Below are positions 24,201-35,767 of a stretch of DNA of 64,000 nt, in pieces; position 1 is the first letter of the stretch, and every line of letters begins with the position of its first letter. The DNA is from Circinella umbellata (lineage: Eukaryota > Mucoromycota > Mucoromycetes > Mucorales > Lichtheimiaceae). Location: NCBI GenBank assembly GCA_025093555.1, contig JAIWNF010000017.1:496001-560000 (forward strand), in the 5' to 3' direction. A program made the translations under genes and the position numbers. The notes below the pieces were generated by a model. The model saw only the letters and a program-made list of their open reading frames with translations, was not told the origin of the DNA and made no database searches.

Positions 24201-25533
24201 GTTCTTTTTGACGAAGTCCCATTGATTGAAGTAGTTATAAAAAAAAAGTGCCAAAAAATTACTTTTAAGACTTCATTTTGTAGAACTGCCCAAATGAAGT
24301 CTATAGAAAAGGAGTTTTTTTTTATTTGCTTATACTTTTTCTTTTAAATCTTCTCTTATGACAGTATGAAATGAGTAGTAGTAGTAAACAAAGAACCGTT
24401 TGCAAACAGTGGCACTATTGTAAATGCGTACGGCATCAATGTAATCAATGTGTGCTTTGACATTCTGACTTTCTTCCCCAATAGTACAACGGTGGCTATC
24501 CCTATTATATAACTATAGCAGAGTAATTTTTTTTTTGGGAGATTTATATATTTTTTGCCTGTAGCCCAAAACTAATTAAATATCTATGTAACCATTTGGT
24601 GATAAGGACACGATACCTAATTATATATCATTTACACCAACATATATTCTGCGATAATTAAACAAATGTAATGTTAACCAACATACATTTACTTGTACAA
24701 TCTTTACGTGAATTATAACATACACAGACACAAAATAAAAGTTATCTCACAATATCAATGTTTTATTCTATCCAACACTGGTTTAGTAAAACATTGTTTC
24801 ATTTTCATATCCATTTACTTATATTATACTTTATAAAGTAGTACTCTCAAACAATAAATACAAGATAATCGCTTTACACTAGATTTTTCTCTTTAAAAAT
24901 AAAAACGCTTTGTATAATTCACCCTTTTCTTAAAAAAAAGTTTCTTGGAGTGTGGAATTTACTAAGGTTTTTCTGAGTTTCCCTGTTACCATAACTTATG
25001 TGTTTCTTTTTCAACTGAATTAAGATATTTTATGATGAATAAGTTATGCAATAATATTACTGTTTTTTCTTGTAACACCCAAAACGTACAAGAGAGATGC
25101 ATGGAAACTTCTAAACAGAGGGTAATATATATATAAATGTTTAAAAAAGTGGTGCAACCTTTTCTGCTGGCCGAAATATCCGAATATGGTAAAATATAAG
25201 ACCGAAAGGCTGAAACATATAATTTCCCTTTCGACTTTAGCCCAAATTACCCTGAAATTTTTAGGGGGAGGGCCAAAAAGGTCCCGCTGTCAGGTCAGAG
25301 CTTGAATAAACTTGGTGAAAAAAAAAAAAGAGAGAGAGAAATCTTTCGTGGCGCAACATATAACCCAAGGACCGGATTCATAATATAGTACGTTCATACG
25401 TAAGCTTGTAACTTCTTTTTTTAGTTTATGCATTGCAATTGAAAGATGAGAGTAATTGAATAGTTTTTCTTTTTTTTAAAAAAAAAAATATAATCATAAA
25501 GAAAATCAATATATTATAGAATCTGGGTTTTCA

Positions 25534-27048
25534 ATGTACTTCGAGATAAAAGTGGATCCCAGTACATTAGCAGCAGTAACAGGCTGGTTGCTTTTGACAT
25601 GGCATGCTTTTTTAATTGTTCTTAGTCTTTTAGGTCAATATGTCGCGTAAGTTCTTATTCTTTTATAAAGTAAAACAGAAGAAAAAAAAAAGAAAAAGGG
25701 GTACACGAAAAAGAAACTGTAAATAATAAGGCAATAAAAAACTAACTACACACACATGTATATATATTACATGCTGTTATTAGCCAAACACGGTATACAC
25801 GAAAACCCAGTCCACAATCTAGTAAACTTGGGCAAGATGCGCCTGGTGTATCTATTTTACGACCGCTTAAAGGTGTTGACCTTGAGCTAGCTGAAAACCT
25901 TCGATCATCATTTGAACAACGTTATCCCAAATTTGAAATAATATATTCTGTGGCCAAAGCAAACGATCCAGCTGTATCTGTCGTTCACCAACTAATGAAA
26001 GAATATCCTGATGTCGAATGTCGACTTATCATTGGTAAGAGAAAAAGGACGAAACAAAGCAAAATGGAAAAAAAATAAATCATCTTTGTATGTGTGTGTG
26101 GGTGTGTGTGAAAAAATAACAATAACGATTTTTTTTGTACTCCATGATATTCAATAACCAATGCAAATAAAAATATTAGGTGATCGTCAAGTGGGTATCA
26201 ATCCTAAAGTGAACAATATGATAAAGTCATACGAAAGCGCTAAATACGATATTGTTTGGATTCTTGATTCGAATGTACACGTGGATCGCGATACGCTTGG
26301 ACGATCTGTAGATGAGTTAATGCAACCTGGTATAGGTCTTGTTCATCATTTACCAGTTGCTATGCAACCAACAAGTTATGCAGCTGAAGTAGAACATCTA
26401 TTTCTGGATACAAACCATGCGAAAATGTATCTGGCAATAAACCAAGTCGGTCTTGCTTCTTGCGTCATGGGGAAATCCAACCTCTATCGACGCTCCGATC
26501 TCGATCGTGCTGGTGGATTAGGGGCATTTGCACAATATATGGCTGAGGATAACATTATCGGTGAAGCATTGTGGCACCAAGGACTTCGTCATCGTATGAG
26601 TGCCGATTCGGCTTGCCAAGTTTTGGGGCGTATTACACCTTCTGAATACTGTCGCCGACGCGCACGCTGGGTTCGTTTACGTAAATACATTGTAACGGCG
26701 GCTACATTGACTGAACCATTTACGGAATCCATCGTGTGTGTTCTTATGGGAGCCATAGGGGCACATATTCTATTTGGCACGTCCTTACTTTGGTACTTTG
26801 TCTTTCACTGGTGTGCATGGTTCGTAAATGATTGGTTACTTTATCGTACATTAGTTATAACGGCATCCTATGCCCGTAAACCTCATCAACCGCTAGGTCT
26901 TTACCAATTCACACGTGCGTGGATTTCTCGGGAAGTACTGGCTCTCCCCCTCTATCTTTATGCAATGGTCGGGACCCGGATTACATGGCGTGGTCAGGAC
27001 TATCGATGTCTTAGTGATGGAACGGCAGTCCTCATTGCAAAAAATTAG
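25534..27048 (+). CDS. Ceramide glucosyltransferase (GCS, GT21)
   Basis: Three exons, 25534-25646, 25784-26034 and 26180-27048, giving 410 aa. It transfers glucose from UDP-glucose to ceramide on the Golgi/ER membrane, the first step to glucosylceramide. Exon 1 encodes an N-terminal membrane anchor (hydrophobic run TGWLLLTWHAFLIVLSLLG). The D1 motif region is PGVSILRPLKGVD. Exon 3 has the D2 region IVWILDSNVHVD, the D3-like AEDNIIGEAL, and the RRARW (Q/RxxRW) signature, followed by C-terminal hydrophobic helices. The phases choose exon 2 uniquely, because its other two frames contain stops. Plants, animals and most non-Saccharomyces fungi have this enzyme. Confidence 0.94.
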
Positions 27049-27408
27049 AACATTTACAATAATAATAATGATAATAATAGTAATAATAATACCAATAACA
27101 ATAATAATGATAATGATAATAGTTTACTCTCTTTCTTAGCTTAAGGCTTATTGTTTTTTTTTTATACAGAAGATAATTCTTTTTAATACAGCGAGATTTT
27201 TATTTATTTTTTCAAATTTTGTACAAAAAAAAAATAACTTGTATTTTTCTTTTTTTCAATCAACATGAGATTTTGGTGGGGGAGAAAAAAAAAAGTTGGG
27301 GAGGGGTAGTAAAAAAAGAAAATATCAACAACACATTAAAAAAAAGATGTGTAAAGCGAGAGAGAGAGAGAGAAAGAGAATATAGATAAAAGTTAAAATA
27401 TACACTAT
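27049..27408. other. Spacer between GCS (+) and the C2 gene (-)
   Basis: It contains an AAT/GAT-rich trinucleotide stretch (about 27058-27121), several A runs, and an AG-rich run near 27357-27378. It separates two convergent genes. No gene was seen. Confidence 0.7.
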
Positions 27409-28230
27409 TTATTGGGCTTCGAAAGAGACACGGAAATGGACTTCACCATGGTCAGAGAGACCGAGATGAGCAGGAAGCTTGACCCATTCATCAATGACTT
27501 CGCCGTTAAAAGCGGCATCAAATTCGAAATCGGCATCGCCAATCTTTTCAGTGTCCATTTTATCCTTGTCAAGAACCTTGAAGTAGATCTTGTGAACCTT
27601 GGAACCTTCTTCAATGTTGAAAGTGAAGGTTTCATCCCAGTTGGGTTCTTCAGCGTTCTTTTGAACAGCAGTCTTTTGCTTGTATTCCTTGTCAATCCAG
27701 AGTTCACTATAAAGGTTTCAATAAACAAGTAAAAAAGCATTTAGTTTTGTGCCAACGACCTTCCTTTTTAATTTTATTTTGCTTTTGATAGCCAGTAAGA
27801 GTGATAAACCATAAGGATAAGACCCAATATATTCCACTTTATCATTCCAACATCTTGGAAGAAAATGAAACCGAGAAGGTACTTACACAAAGGCATCGTT
27901 CTATATACATACAAGAAAAGTAATTAAGTATGATGATTTCAAAGATATATATAATACGCGACAAAAAATCTTCTCTCTTTCCCACCATCATGTTTTTTTA
28001 TACTTACGTGGCCAATAGTGTCTTCGTTCTTTAAGCCTTTAGCTTCGACTATAGATTATTACATGAACAAAGTTGATGATTTCATTAGTATACCTTTTAC
28101 TCTTGTAATAGATTTCCTTCCCCTTTTCCTCTCTCCACCTTGATAAACCAATAACAACAACAAGTTTATGTATAGACTTACCAACAGTAACGGACAAAAC
28201 ACCTTTGGGGTTAGAGCGAGAAGAAAGCAT
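27409..28230 (-). CDS. Small single-C2-domain protein
   Basis: Four exons: 28182-28230, 28008-28048, 27887-27900 (a 14-nt microexon) and 27409-27706. The total is 402 nt, 133 aa, in phase throughout. The whole protein is one C2 domain: GVLSVTVVEAKGLKNED in strand 1, then NDAFVELWID, NWDETFTFNIEEG, and the calcium-binding loop DKDKMDTEKIGDADF, ending VHFRVSFEAQ. C2 domains of this kind bind calcium and acidic phospholipids. The Asp-rich third loop is kept, while loop 1 has Asn-Asp where many have Ser-Asp. No membrane segment or other domain is present. A long plus-strand frame over exon 4 is a shadow. Confidence 0.9.
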
Positions 28231-29183
28231 CTTGATTTTAATAGAGTAGTAATAAAAAAAATGTGATATAAAGAAAAAAGAAAAAAAAAAGAGTAATCGA
28301 ACGAGTGAACCCTTATTTATAGACAAAAAAAAAAGGCAATCTATACACGCGTTGTCGTCATGTTTACGTTTAGTATACTGGTGTATACATTATAAAAGGA
28401 GGGTATAATTGTTATTCTTCCCACACAAGGCGATTGGTTAATTTCTAATTTACTGCATCAAGCCGAGAACGCGTCCCACCATCCAAGTGAGCAAATAAAA
28501 CATAAACATCTTAAGCTCTATTATTAATCGGAGGCTCTATTTTTTATGCGTCGTGAAACGCTTTTGACAGATTTGGGGGGGGGAGGGGGAGTCCTTATTT
28601 TATGTGTGGCAAAAATAAATAACCAGTCATTTTATCAAGTAGGGCCCATTCGCCACAACCGCCAAGAAAAGAAAAAAACTTGGTTAAATTTTCCGCTAAA
28701 AAAAAAAAAAGGCGCACCTGATGTTAATAATAATTTTATTTTTGGTTCATAGAACGTTCTTATATTTTAATTGAGTATTATAAAAAAAAAATGGATCATT
28801 TTTTTCACGGGCTTGACTATTTTTGGAAAGATTCCTGTTTTATGTTTTTTTATGTACGTGTGTATATGCATATTATTTATTATTTGGTACGTAATTAAAT
28901 AAAAAAGCAAATATATGAGATAATAATGAGCAGAATAAAAAAAGTAAATTTATTTCTTTATATATATAAAGGCTTAAAGTATAAATGATATAGAGGGTAT
29001 TTTTGTTGTTGTTTTTTGTTAGTATGATTAATACTAATGTATAAATATATATAAATATGTACAAATGGTTTTGGAGGAAAGGAAGAAAGAAAGGGGTAGT
29101 GGGGATGATAATGTAATGATGGTTGAAATTATAATGATGAAATAATGCTGATGTATTTTTTTTTTTATGCAAGCAAGAGAAAC
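28231..29183. other. Intergenic: upstream region of the C2 gene and 3' flank of the first ECL1-like gene
   Basis: A G-rich run (28576-28590) and several A/T homopolymers are present. Read on the minus strand, a TATA-like CTTTTATAATG sits near 28392-28402, about 160 bp upstream of the C2 gene start. No gene was recognised. Confidence 0.5.
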
Positions 29184-29740
29184 TTATATGGAACGTTGTA
29201 GAAAAATATTTAATTGTGGCATGTTATTATTACTGCTAGTTTTTGGTTGAGTTTGTTTTTGTTGCTGCGATGTCGGTGGTGATGATACAAGTAGATCGTC
29301 ATGATGCTGATATATACTTGAAGTATTACTTGAAATAGATGATGAGAGCGATGGAACTGAATGATGATGTTGACGTTGATGTGATGATGACGATAATAAT
29401 GATGATGATGATGAACTTTGTACACTATTGATAGACTCGGCATCACCCCATGATGTTCTTCTCTCTAATACATTTGTAGATAGAAAACCACGATATTCAC
29501 TAAAGTCGTATCCAAGCATAGGAGAATGAGCGAGTGCATCTGATTTTAAACAATCATCAGAACAATAAAGAGAATCCTAAAGAATAAATGAAAAATAGAG
29601 TTAATAATCAGAAGATTTTAATCATAACTACAACCAAGGGTAGTAATAGCATTATTCCTTCTTTTGAAGGGGTGGAAGGAAACACTTACAGAAAAGGTAC
29701 TGACAGCTTTGTCACAATAGGCACACCAATTTGTATCCAT
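29184..29740 (-). CDS. ECL1-like (life-span regulatory factor family) protein, copy A
   Basis: Two exons, 29690-29740 and 29184-29576, giving 147 aa. The N-terminus MDTNWCAYCDKAVS followed by SLYCSDDCLKSDAL has the four-Cys pattern of the Ecl1/2/3 family, small zinc-binding nuclear factors that extend chronological life span in fission yeast. The intron lies between the two Cys pairs. After a conserved LGYDFSEYRGF block the protein turns into Ser-, His- and Gln-rich low-complexity sequence. Copy B at 35768-36260 has the same intron position and block order, so the two are paralogues. Function is inferred only from the N-terminal motif. Confidence 0.85.
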
Positions 29741-29917
29741 TTTATTTATTTAATTTTTTGTTAAAAGAAAAGAAAAGGTGTAGAAAGTATAAGAAAATTG
29801 AGTAAAAGAAGTTCTTGAAGAAAAAAAAAAAAGATGGTTTGTTTTAATGCGAAACAGATGCTTTTTTTATACTTAATTTTTTTTTTTTGAGGTGTGGTTC
29901 GTTTTTAATCGAAAATG

Positions 29918-29928
29918 GTTCGAGACAA
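29918..29928 (-). promoter_or_regulatory. Shared 11-bp upstream block, proximal copy A
   Basis: GTTCGAGACAA (written on the plus strand) lies about 180 bp upstream of the copy A start codon. The identical word is at 36387-36397, about 130 bp upstream of copy B. It is a candidate cis element, by comparison only. Confidence 0.4.
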
Positions 29929-30249
29929 ATTTTTTTTAGGTGTAATCGAGCAAAAAAATTTTCAAATTTGATTGGCTAAGATAATTTCAAAAAATTCTCG
30001 CGTGCTTTATCCCAACCATTTAGTAATGACTTAAATTTCTGCACGTTTCTATAGCTACTTTATGACACATAAATTCGAAATTTTCTTTTTTCTTTTTCGG
30101 CGTTTTTGGTGTAAAAATTAATCAGCAACCTTTTCTTTTTCGTTGGGCAAAGGGGGACTTGACATAGAAAAATTTGCGATGAAATTTAATTTATTTTGCT
30201 CAATTGTTTGCATATTGAAAAAGGAAAACGTATGATCCTTTTGTCTCCC

Positions 30250-30262
30250 CACGTTTGACAAG
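30250..30262 (-). promoter_or_regulatory. Shared 13-bp upstream block, distal copy A
   Basis: CACGTTTGACAAG (plus strand) lies about 510 bp upstream of copy A. The identical word is at 36615-36627, about 355 bp upstream of copy B, in the same order and orientation relative to the proximal block. Confidence 0.45.
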
Positions 30263-33024
30263 CATCTTATGATTTTTTTTTAAAAAAAACAAATAATAAA
30301 ATTATCACCAGTTTTAACCCTTGCTCACGAATGTTACATTTTACGCACGTTCATTCAATCTCACTCTCTTATTGAGTTTGTATACCCCACCTCCCCAGTC
30401 GATAAATATCCCGGCATACATGTATGTTTTGGGATGCATCGAACTGTGAAAAAAAAAAGGCTGCGTACACGGACCACGATTTAGAAAAATAATGATTCGG
30501 TCCGTTTCCGTTCCGCGGTTTCATTCGGAACAACATACGCCTTTCAAAAGACCCATAAGGAGAAACGCGGGCTGGGGTAGCAATAATAATCCGATTTATC
30601 ATCTTCATAACTTTATCTGATAAATGTATTTTTATTCTTTTTGGATGATTCTTCTTCTTTGATATATTAATCGTACTTACTATGCTCTTTTTTTTGCATT
30701 CTTTTATTAAGAAGGTTACATAGATAATATACTTACCAAAAAAGAACATGATCTATTGTTTCCATAGAGAAATAGTGTTTCATCGGCTTGTCTTTGTTGC
30801 CCTTTCAACATTTTACAGTATCCATTTGGTTTGATTTTCTTCTTCTATTTCTCTCCCCTGTTTAATACATATCTAATAATAGCACTCTACGATGTATCTT
30901 GATTTAAATATTTTTCTTTGCATGAAAAAGATCAACCCGGTTGCTCCATTGAACAATCTGTTCTTTCTTCCCAGTATAATTGTTGTTTATGTATTCATTT
31001 CTTATTTGGATTATTTGACTGTATTGAATAATGACAGTTATGATTGAAAAACACAGCGGACCTAATTATCACTATGTTTCAATGCAACCCCCCCTTGCAA
31101 TTTTATATTGTCTGTTTCAACCACTTTTCCATATCTAGCTTTGCCTTCTCATACTACCTTGGTACAAAACCTTTTAAACTTTATCACTGTTAAAATGAAG
31201 CATTATGTTATTTGTTTTGTTTCAAGGGGAAAAAAGGGTTCTAGATTATATAAATATTGATATATCAAAAAGTAGGACGAAGAATGATACGTAGGCATCT
31301 TTTTGAAGTAATATCATACATATATATTAAGTAGGTATTTAATGATGTTCTTGAACGGTTCCATGAGAGCGGTTTAAGAGGTAGAAAGGTTTTTAAAAAT
31401 TGAAAAAGGAAATCATTTTTTATATTCTAGCTAGTGATCCTGTTTACACTTAAACATCCTGTTAGTCTTCTGAAGAAAATGTAAAATGTACTACACATTC
31501 TGCAGAGAGTAGGCATTATAATCAATTAGTTCCTAGAAATTTACGGTGGATAATAGTTTACTATTTCCTATCAATCAACATTGTAAGAGTTACCACTTGT
31601 CGTTATAATTACTTGAAACCAACCTTGACGCTAAAGAGAATATGTAAATATCAATCATATCTGAAAAGCAATTTATTGACTTCTGTGTAATTACATAGTG
31701 GTTAGTATGTATATACAAACATTCGAACTGCAAAAAGTCTAGTATCTACTTTTTTTGTGTTGCTTCGGTAATAATGCAGATAATCTGAATGATTGGATTT
31801 ATTCAATTTTTTTATGTCTCCAAATAGCACAATTCAGTATAACAATGTTTTAAAAATGATAATAATGTTGTACTGTGTTATAATTTGTACATTGGTTCAC
31901 TAAAGATGCATTAGCATCAATCGACAATTTATTGGATATATATAAACCTTTCAATAAGAACTTATCTATATGGCACATTTATTTGTTGCTAAGTAATTCA
32001 TCACAGATTACCCATCTGAAGGATTAAGGTTTTGTACATCAAGATAACGAACTACGTGTCTTTACCCAGATAAAAAGCAATTTACAATGCTTTACCTTTT
32101 TGGAACTGACAAGAAAAAAATAGAGATTTATCATAGTGTTCATATGAAAAATAACTTTAGCAACAAAGATATTTGTGAGCATAAAAAATTGATAGATGTA
32201 ATAGATTACTCCATTCTATTTTTTGAACTTTTCGAACTTTTCGATATAGGTTGTTGTACCCAACACAGTAGGTAGTGATAGATTCATATTGGTACGCTAC
32301 AAATTTATTTTTATTTTCTTTAAAAGAAGTAAGTTATTATTAGATTATTATTTGACTGGTTGATGTTAACAAAAAGAAGTATCCTGTATCTTGCTTATAC
32401 GAAATTTTCAATTATTGCCGCTGTCATATCCTTCTTTTTTATTCACTCATATATATAGTTGTACTCAACTGTACTACTAGGGAACGACCACATGTCCAAA
32501 CGTACCGGTCAGCACGTTCTTCCATTTAATAAATACAAATTTTAAAGCTAAAGAAAATTCTGTTCTTAATGAGTATAATTACGACTCCATTATAATCAAA
32601 TCGATGCTTTTTTTAGGTGGTTAATCTTATCTCTCCTTCCATCCATCCCACTCGCTATTATGTATAAGAGAACTGCTTTTTTGTAACTGACCAGGGAGGA
32701 TATGAATGATAAACTAATAGTTAGTACATAGTATTTGTAGTACAAAGACACACAGCTAATCATAATCCCCGGTCTCCCTTAAAAAAATTATTTGGCCATC
32801 GGGGTGGACCATGAGCTATTCTAGTGTTTTTTTTTTTCAATCAACTATTTTTGTGTGTGCGAGTGAGTTGGGGGGGGGGGAGAAGATAATGCATGATTGA
32901 TATCAAGATAAAAACTCGGAACTATAGAGAGTTGTTGTCGCCGAATTATAATAGTTTACGGATTAGTCATTTTCTCAACTTCTGGACCGAAAAAAATGAC
33001 ACAACGATACTGTTTTTTATAATA

Positions 33025-33113
33025 CAGTGCTCACGGTACCAATTTGCGCGATTTTAAATGTTTTTGCGGTCCTCGGTATATCATTTTGCGTTAATTTAAT
33101 TGGTCAATTTGCG
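33025..33113 (+). repeat. Left terminal inverted repeat of the Tc1-like element
   Basis: The outer 24 bp are identical to the right end and the outer 40 bp have two mismatches. An inner ATTGGTCAATTTGCG (33099-33113) is exactly the same distance from the end as its partner on the right, so the repeat extends at least 89 bp. Several copies of ATTTGCG occur inside it, suggesting repeated transposase binding sites. Confidence 0.95.
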
Positions 33114-33208
33114 CTCAGTGTCAAATCATTTTGCGGTGAACTTGTACCTGAATTTGCGTTAGTTGTCAGGTTATTTGCATTTTTTTTTTCTTCTATATAA
33201 CTTTTATT

Positions 33209-34543
33209 ATGTACTCAATTACTGGAAAAATATTGTTCGAGAATGGTCAGGGAGACATTTTTGACGAAAATGGAAACGAAGCAATGGACTGGGAGGAGAA
33301 TGTCAATCCTTTCAACACTGAGAAGTTGAGTAACTTCACTCAATATTCTGGGAATCAACCCCCAGATTTCGACATGAGTGATCCAGAACTTACCGAACGA
33401 ATGGAAGACATAGAAAGGGATATACTGAGAACTAATAAGGATGGGAACAAGTATGCTGATTACTCTGATAGTCAAAAAACTTTATTCGTTTATTATTTGA
33501 AGATTAAGCTTCTTAGTGCTGCTGCCGCAGCTAGAAAAGCTGCAATCAATGTGCGTACAGGACAAGATTGGGCCAAGAAATTTAGGGAAGACCCTGATTG
33601 GAATATATACGAAAAGCGTACCAATAAAACCGATACTAAAAAAAGTCAGCTTCGAGAGGAACACAAAGAGCATCTTATACATTTTTTTGATGAATATCCT
33701 CATGCACGAGTTTCCGATGCCGTTGATGAACTCACCAAAAGCTTTGAAGGCTTTAGCCTGAAAGAAACTGTTGTTGGAAAATTTATCTCAACTGAATGTA
33801 ATCTAAGTATCAAAAAAGTTACTCGCCATCCAGTTGCCAGAAATCAAAATGCCAAGGTTATAGAGAGACGTGAATGGGTTGAAAAATGGTCAAAAACGGA
33901 TATGGATTATACGAAAAATTGTATTTTTATTGATGAAAGTGGATTCGACATTAATATGAAGCCATCTACAGCAAGATCTGCTCGAGGTACTCCAGCAATT
34001 GTTACGACACCTTCAGCTAAAGCAGCCAGTCATACTATCCTTGGTGCAATCTGTGTTCTTGGGGTGGTAAATATAGAAATCCGTGTCCCTTTAACACCCA
34101 AAAGAATCAAAGTTGCTGGAGCCAGGAAACGAAAGGCAACTGCTGCCACAAGCAAAAGCCAAGGCGGAACAAATGCAGGTCACTATACGAACTTCATTAA
34201 AAAAACCATGGATGAGATGGACAAGTATCCTCAATTTAAGGGATTTTATATGGTTATGGATAATTCGCCTATTCATGGAAAAAATGGTGAACTTACCCAA
34301 TTAATTGAACATAGAGGTTACAAATGCGTGTATCTTCCACCTTATTCCCCTGAGCTTAACCCCATTGAACAATTCTGGGCAATTGTTAAAGGGAAGGTAA
34401 GACGTAGTCAGTTTGGGAATACAGAAGATCTGAAAACAAGAATTTCAGAGGCATGCGACAAAGTTCCCCGAAAGCATTTGTACAATTTTGCACAGCATTC
34501 TGTTAACGTATTTGAAGATTGTTTAAAAGAACTCTCTGTATGA
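33209..34543 (+). CDS. Tc1-like DDE transposase
   Basis: A single uninterrupted frame of 444 aa without introns. The N-terminal half has an acidic leader and a helix-turn-helix region (about residues 85-140, including an Ala-rich AAAAARKAAINV helix) for binding the terminal repeats. The catalytic DDE domain shows Asp242 in CIFIDESGFD, Asp351 in MVMDNSPIH and Glu387 in YSPELNPIEQFW, with 35 residues between the last two. Cut-and-paste transposition into TA sites is known for the superfamily. All three acidic residues and both termini are kept, so the copy may be active or young. The first Met at 33209 is 184 bp inside the left end. Confidence 0.96.
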   Translation: MYSITGKILFENGQGDIFDENGNEAMDWEENVNPFNTEKLSNFTQYSGNQPPDFDMSDPELTERMEDIERDILRTNKDGNKYADYSDSQKTLFVYYLKIKLLSAAAAARKAAINVRTGQDWAKKFREDPDWNIYEKRTNKTDTKKSQLREEHKEHLIHFFDEYPHARVSDAVDELTKSFEGFSLKETVVGKFISTECNLSIKKVTRHPVARNQNAKVIERREWVEKWSKTDMDYTKNCIFIDESGFDINMKPSTARSARGTPAIVTTPSAKAASHTILGAICVLGVVNIEIRVPLTPKRIKVAGARKRKATAATSKSQGGTNAGHYTNFIKKTMDEMDKYPQFKGFYMVMDNSPIHGKNGELTQLIEHRGYKCVYLPPYSPELNPIEQFWAIVKGKVRRSQFGNTEDLKTRISEACDKVPRKHLYNFAQHSVNVFEDCLKELSV

Positions 34544-34655
34544 GCTTTCATACTGTAATAAAATTACGCTAATTAACTTAAATAAAAACGCATTTTGATA
34601 TACTCATTTTCCGTGAATTGGGATTCTTGGCAGCGCAATTTGAATTTTCACTCAA

Positions 34656-34744
34656 CGCAAATTGACCAATCAATTTTACGTAAATTGATAATTAAAAGTA
34701 CGCTAAAACATTTAACATCACGCAAATTGGTACCGTGAGCACTG
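34656..34744 (-). repeat. Right terminal inverted repeat of the Tc1-like element
   Basis: Inverted partner of 33025-33113. The inner conserved word is at 34656-34670, again 74 bp from the element end. Confidence 0.95.
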
Positions 34745-35767
34745 TATATATCTAAATATAATACTTATAGTCTACACTTTTTAAAAACAAAAGAAATCAT
34801 TTTAAATATCGCATTCCCCTCTCTTGACACCCATTCCCCCCTCCCCCCCAAATTATAACCGATCTGTGTTTGTAAGTTGTGTTTGCAAATTATGTCATAA
34901 TGGATAATACAGAATTTTTTTTCTAGTTTCACGTAAAGCGACTCATGCTCTTTTTCTTTTTTCATTTTTTGTGATGATGATCAATTTAAATCTTTTAAAT
35001 ACGAAATTCACCAAATGCCAAAAACTAATCTTCACATCAAGAAAATTAAAAAACAAAAATCATAGGCAGTAAAGCCGCTAGAAATTAAAAAAAATATTAG
35101 TCCGCCTGAAACTAGAAAAAATCCTGCTCAATACTATAAACAAACTGATCAAGTTCCAAAATGATGTAGAGAAAAGAATAATAATGTAATAAAAAGAAGA
35201 CCTCCCGGGAGTCTAGCCCTGATATATTTGGCTAAACAACAATATTTTTTTGACGTAAAAAAAAAAAGAGAGAAGCGAACGTGGTTCTTGACATAGTTGT
35301 GAAACATTGTAATGACATATGTAAGGATGTTATATGTGTGTTTGTGTACTGGTATATATTTTTTTGACATGTATATAAAAAACCATCGGATCGGGTGCGG
35401 GCCAAAAAAAAAAAAGCTCCTTACTATATTAAGAACACCCCGCTTTTGTTTTCATATTAAAATTAGCAAGTCTGATGTCATAAAATTATAATGCGGTTCT
35501 CGACATCAACCCAAAAAAAGAAAGAGTACCAGTATTTTTTTTAGTTTGTTGGATTAACACTTGTTATAAACAAACAGAGTCTTTAATATTTATATACATA
35601 TATTCTTTTCGTTAATAATAGTACAGTGACGTATGTTGACGGAGAAGAGAGGGGAAGGAGGGGGTATTTCTTTTGAAGGGAAATCATTATGTTACTCTAT
35701 GTACAAAAAAGAGGGGTGGGAAAAAAACTACAGAAAATATAAGATATGTAGGGGAATCTAAGATGAT
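34745..35767. other. Intergenic between the transposon and ECL1-like copy B
   Basis: AT-rich with several homopolymer runs. It is the 3' flank of copy B. No gene was seen. Confidence 0.6.

Larger units (their letters stand above)
20649..25533. other. Large intergenic region, 4.9 kb, no confident gene
   Basis: Very AT-rich, with the upstream regions of URC4 (left) and ceramide glucosyltransferase (right). It contains a minus-strand open stretch at 22763-22998, a promoter-like stretch and imperfect tandem duplication at about 23550-23840, AT-rich and CAAGTTC hairpins at 23961-24021, a (TC)n run at 24176-24200, and a 29-codon Cys-rich frame at 24371-24460. None forms a gene that I can support. 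Confidence 0.5.
29741..33024. other. Intergenic, 3.3 kb, no confident gene
   Basis: The first about 600 bp are the upstream region of copy A and carry two blocks also found upstream of copy B (29918-29928 and 30250-30262). A minus-strand frame at 30369-30749 and a plus-strand frame at 32087-32275 have no recognisable features. A run of G lies near 32869-32880. The Tc1 element begins at 33025. Confidence 0.5.
33025..34744 (+). mobile_element. Tc1/mariner-superfamily DNA transposon, apparently intact
   Basis: The 1720-bp element is bounded by TA at 33023-33024 and 34745-34746, the target duplication of this superfamily. Both ends begin CAGTGCTCACGGTACCAATT and are inverted repeats of each other. 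A single uninterrupted transposase frame fills the middle. It sits in the spacer between two ECL1-like paralogues and breaks no gene. Confidence 0.96.

Noticed and set aside
27412..27732. 106-codon plus-strand frame
   Set aside because: It is exactly antisense to the last exon of the C2 gene, whose domain match is clear.
30369..30749. 126-codon minus-strand frame
   Set aside because: Basic, low-complexity translation without any recognisable domain.
32470..32560. Weak similarity to 56915-57000 (CGACCA...CCGGTCA...AATAAA)
   Set aside because: Shared words are short and gapped, and a repeat family cannot be supported by eye.
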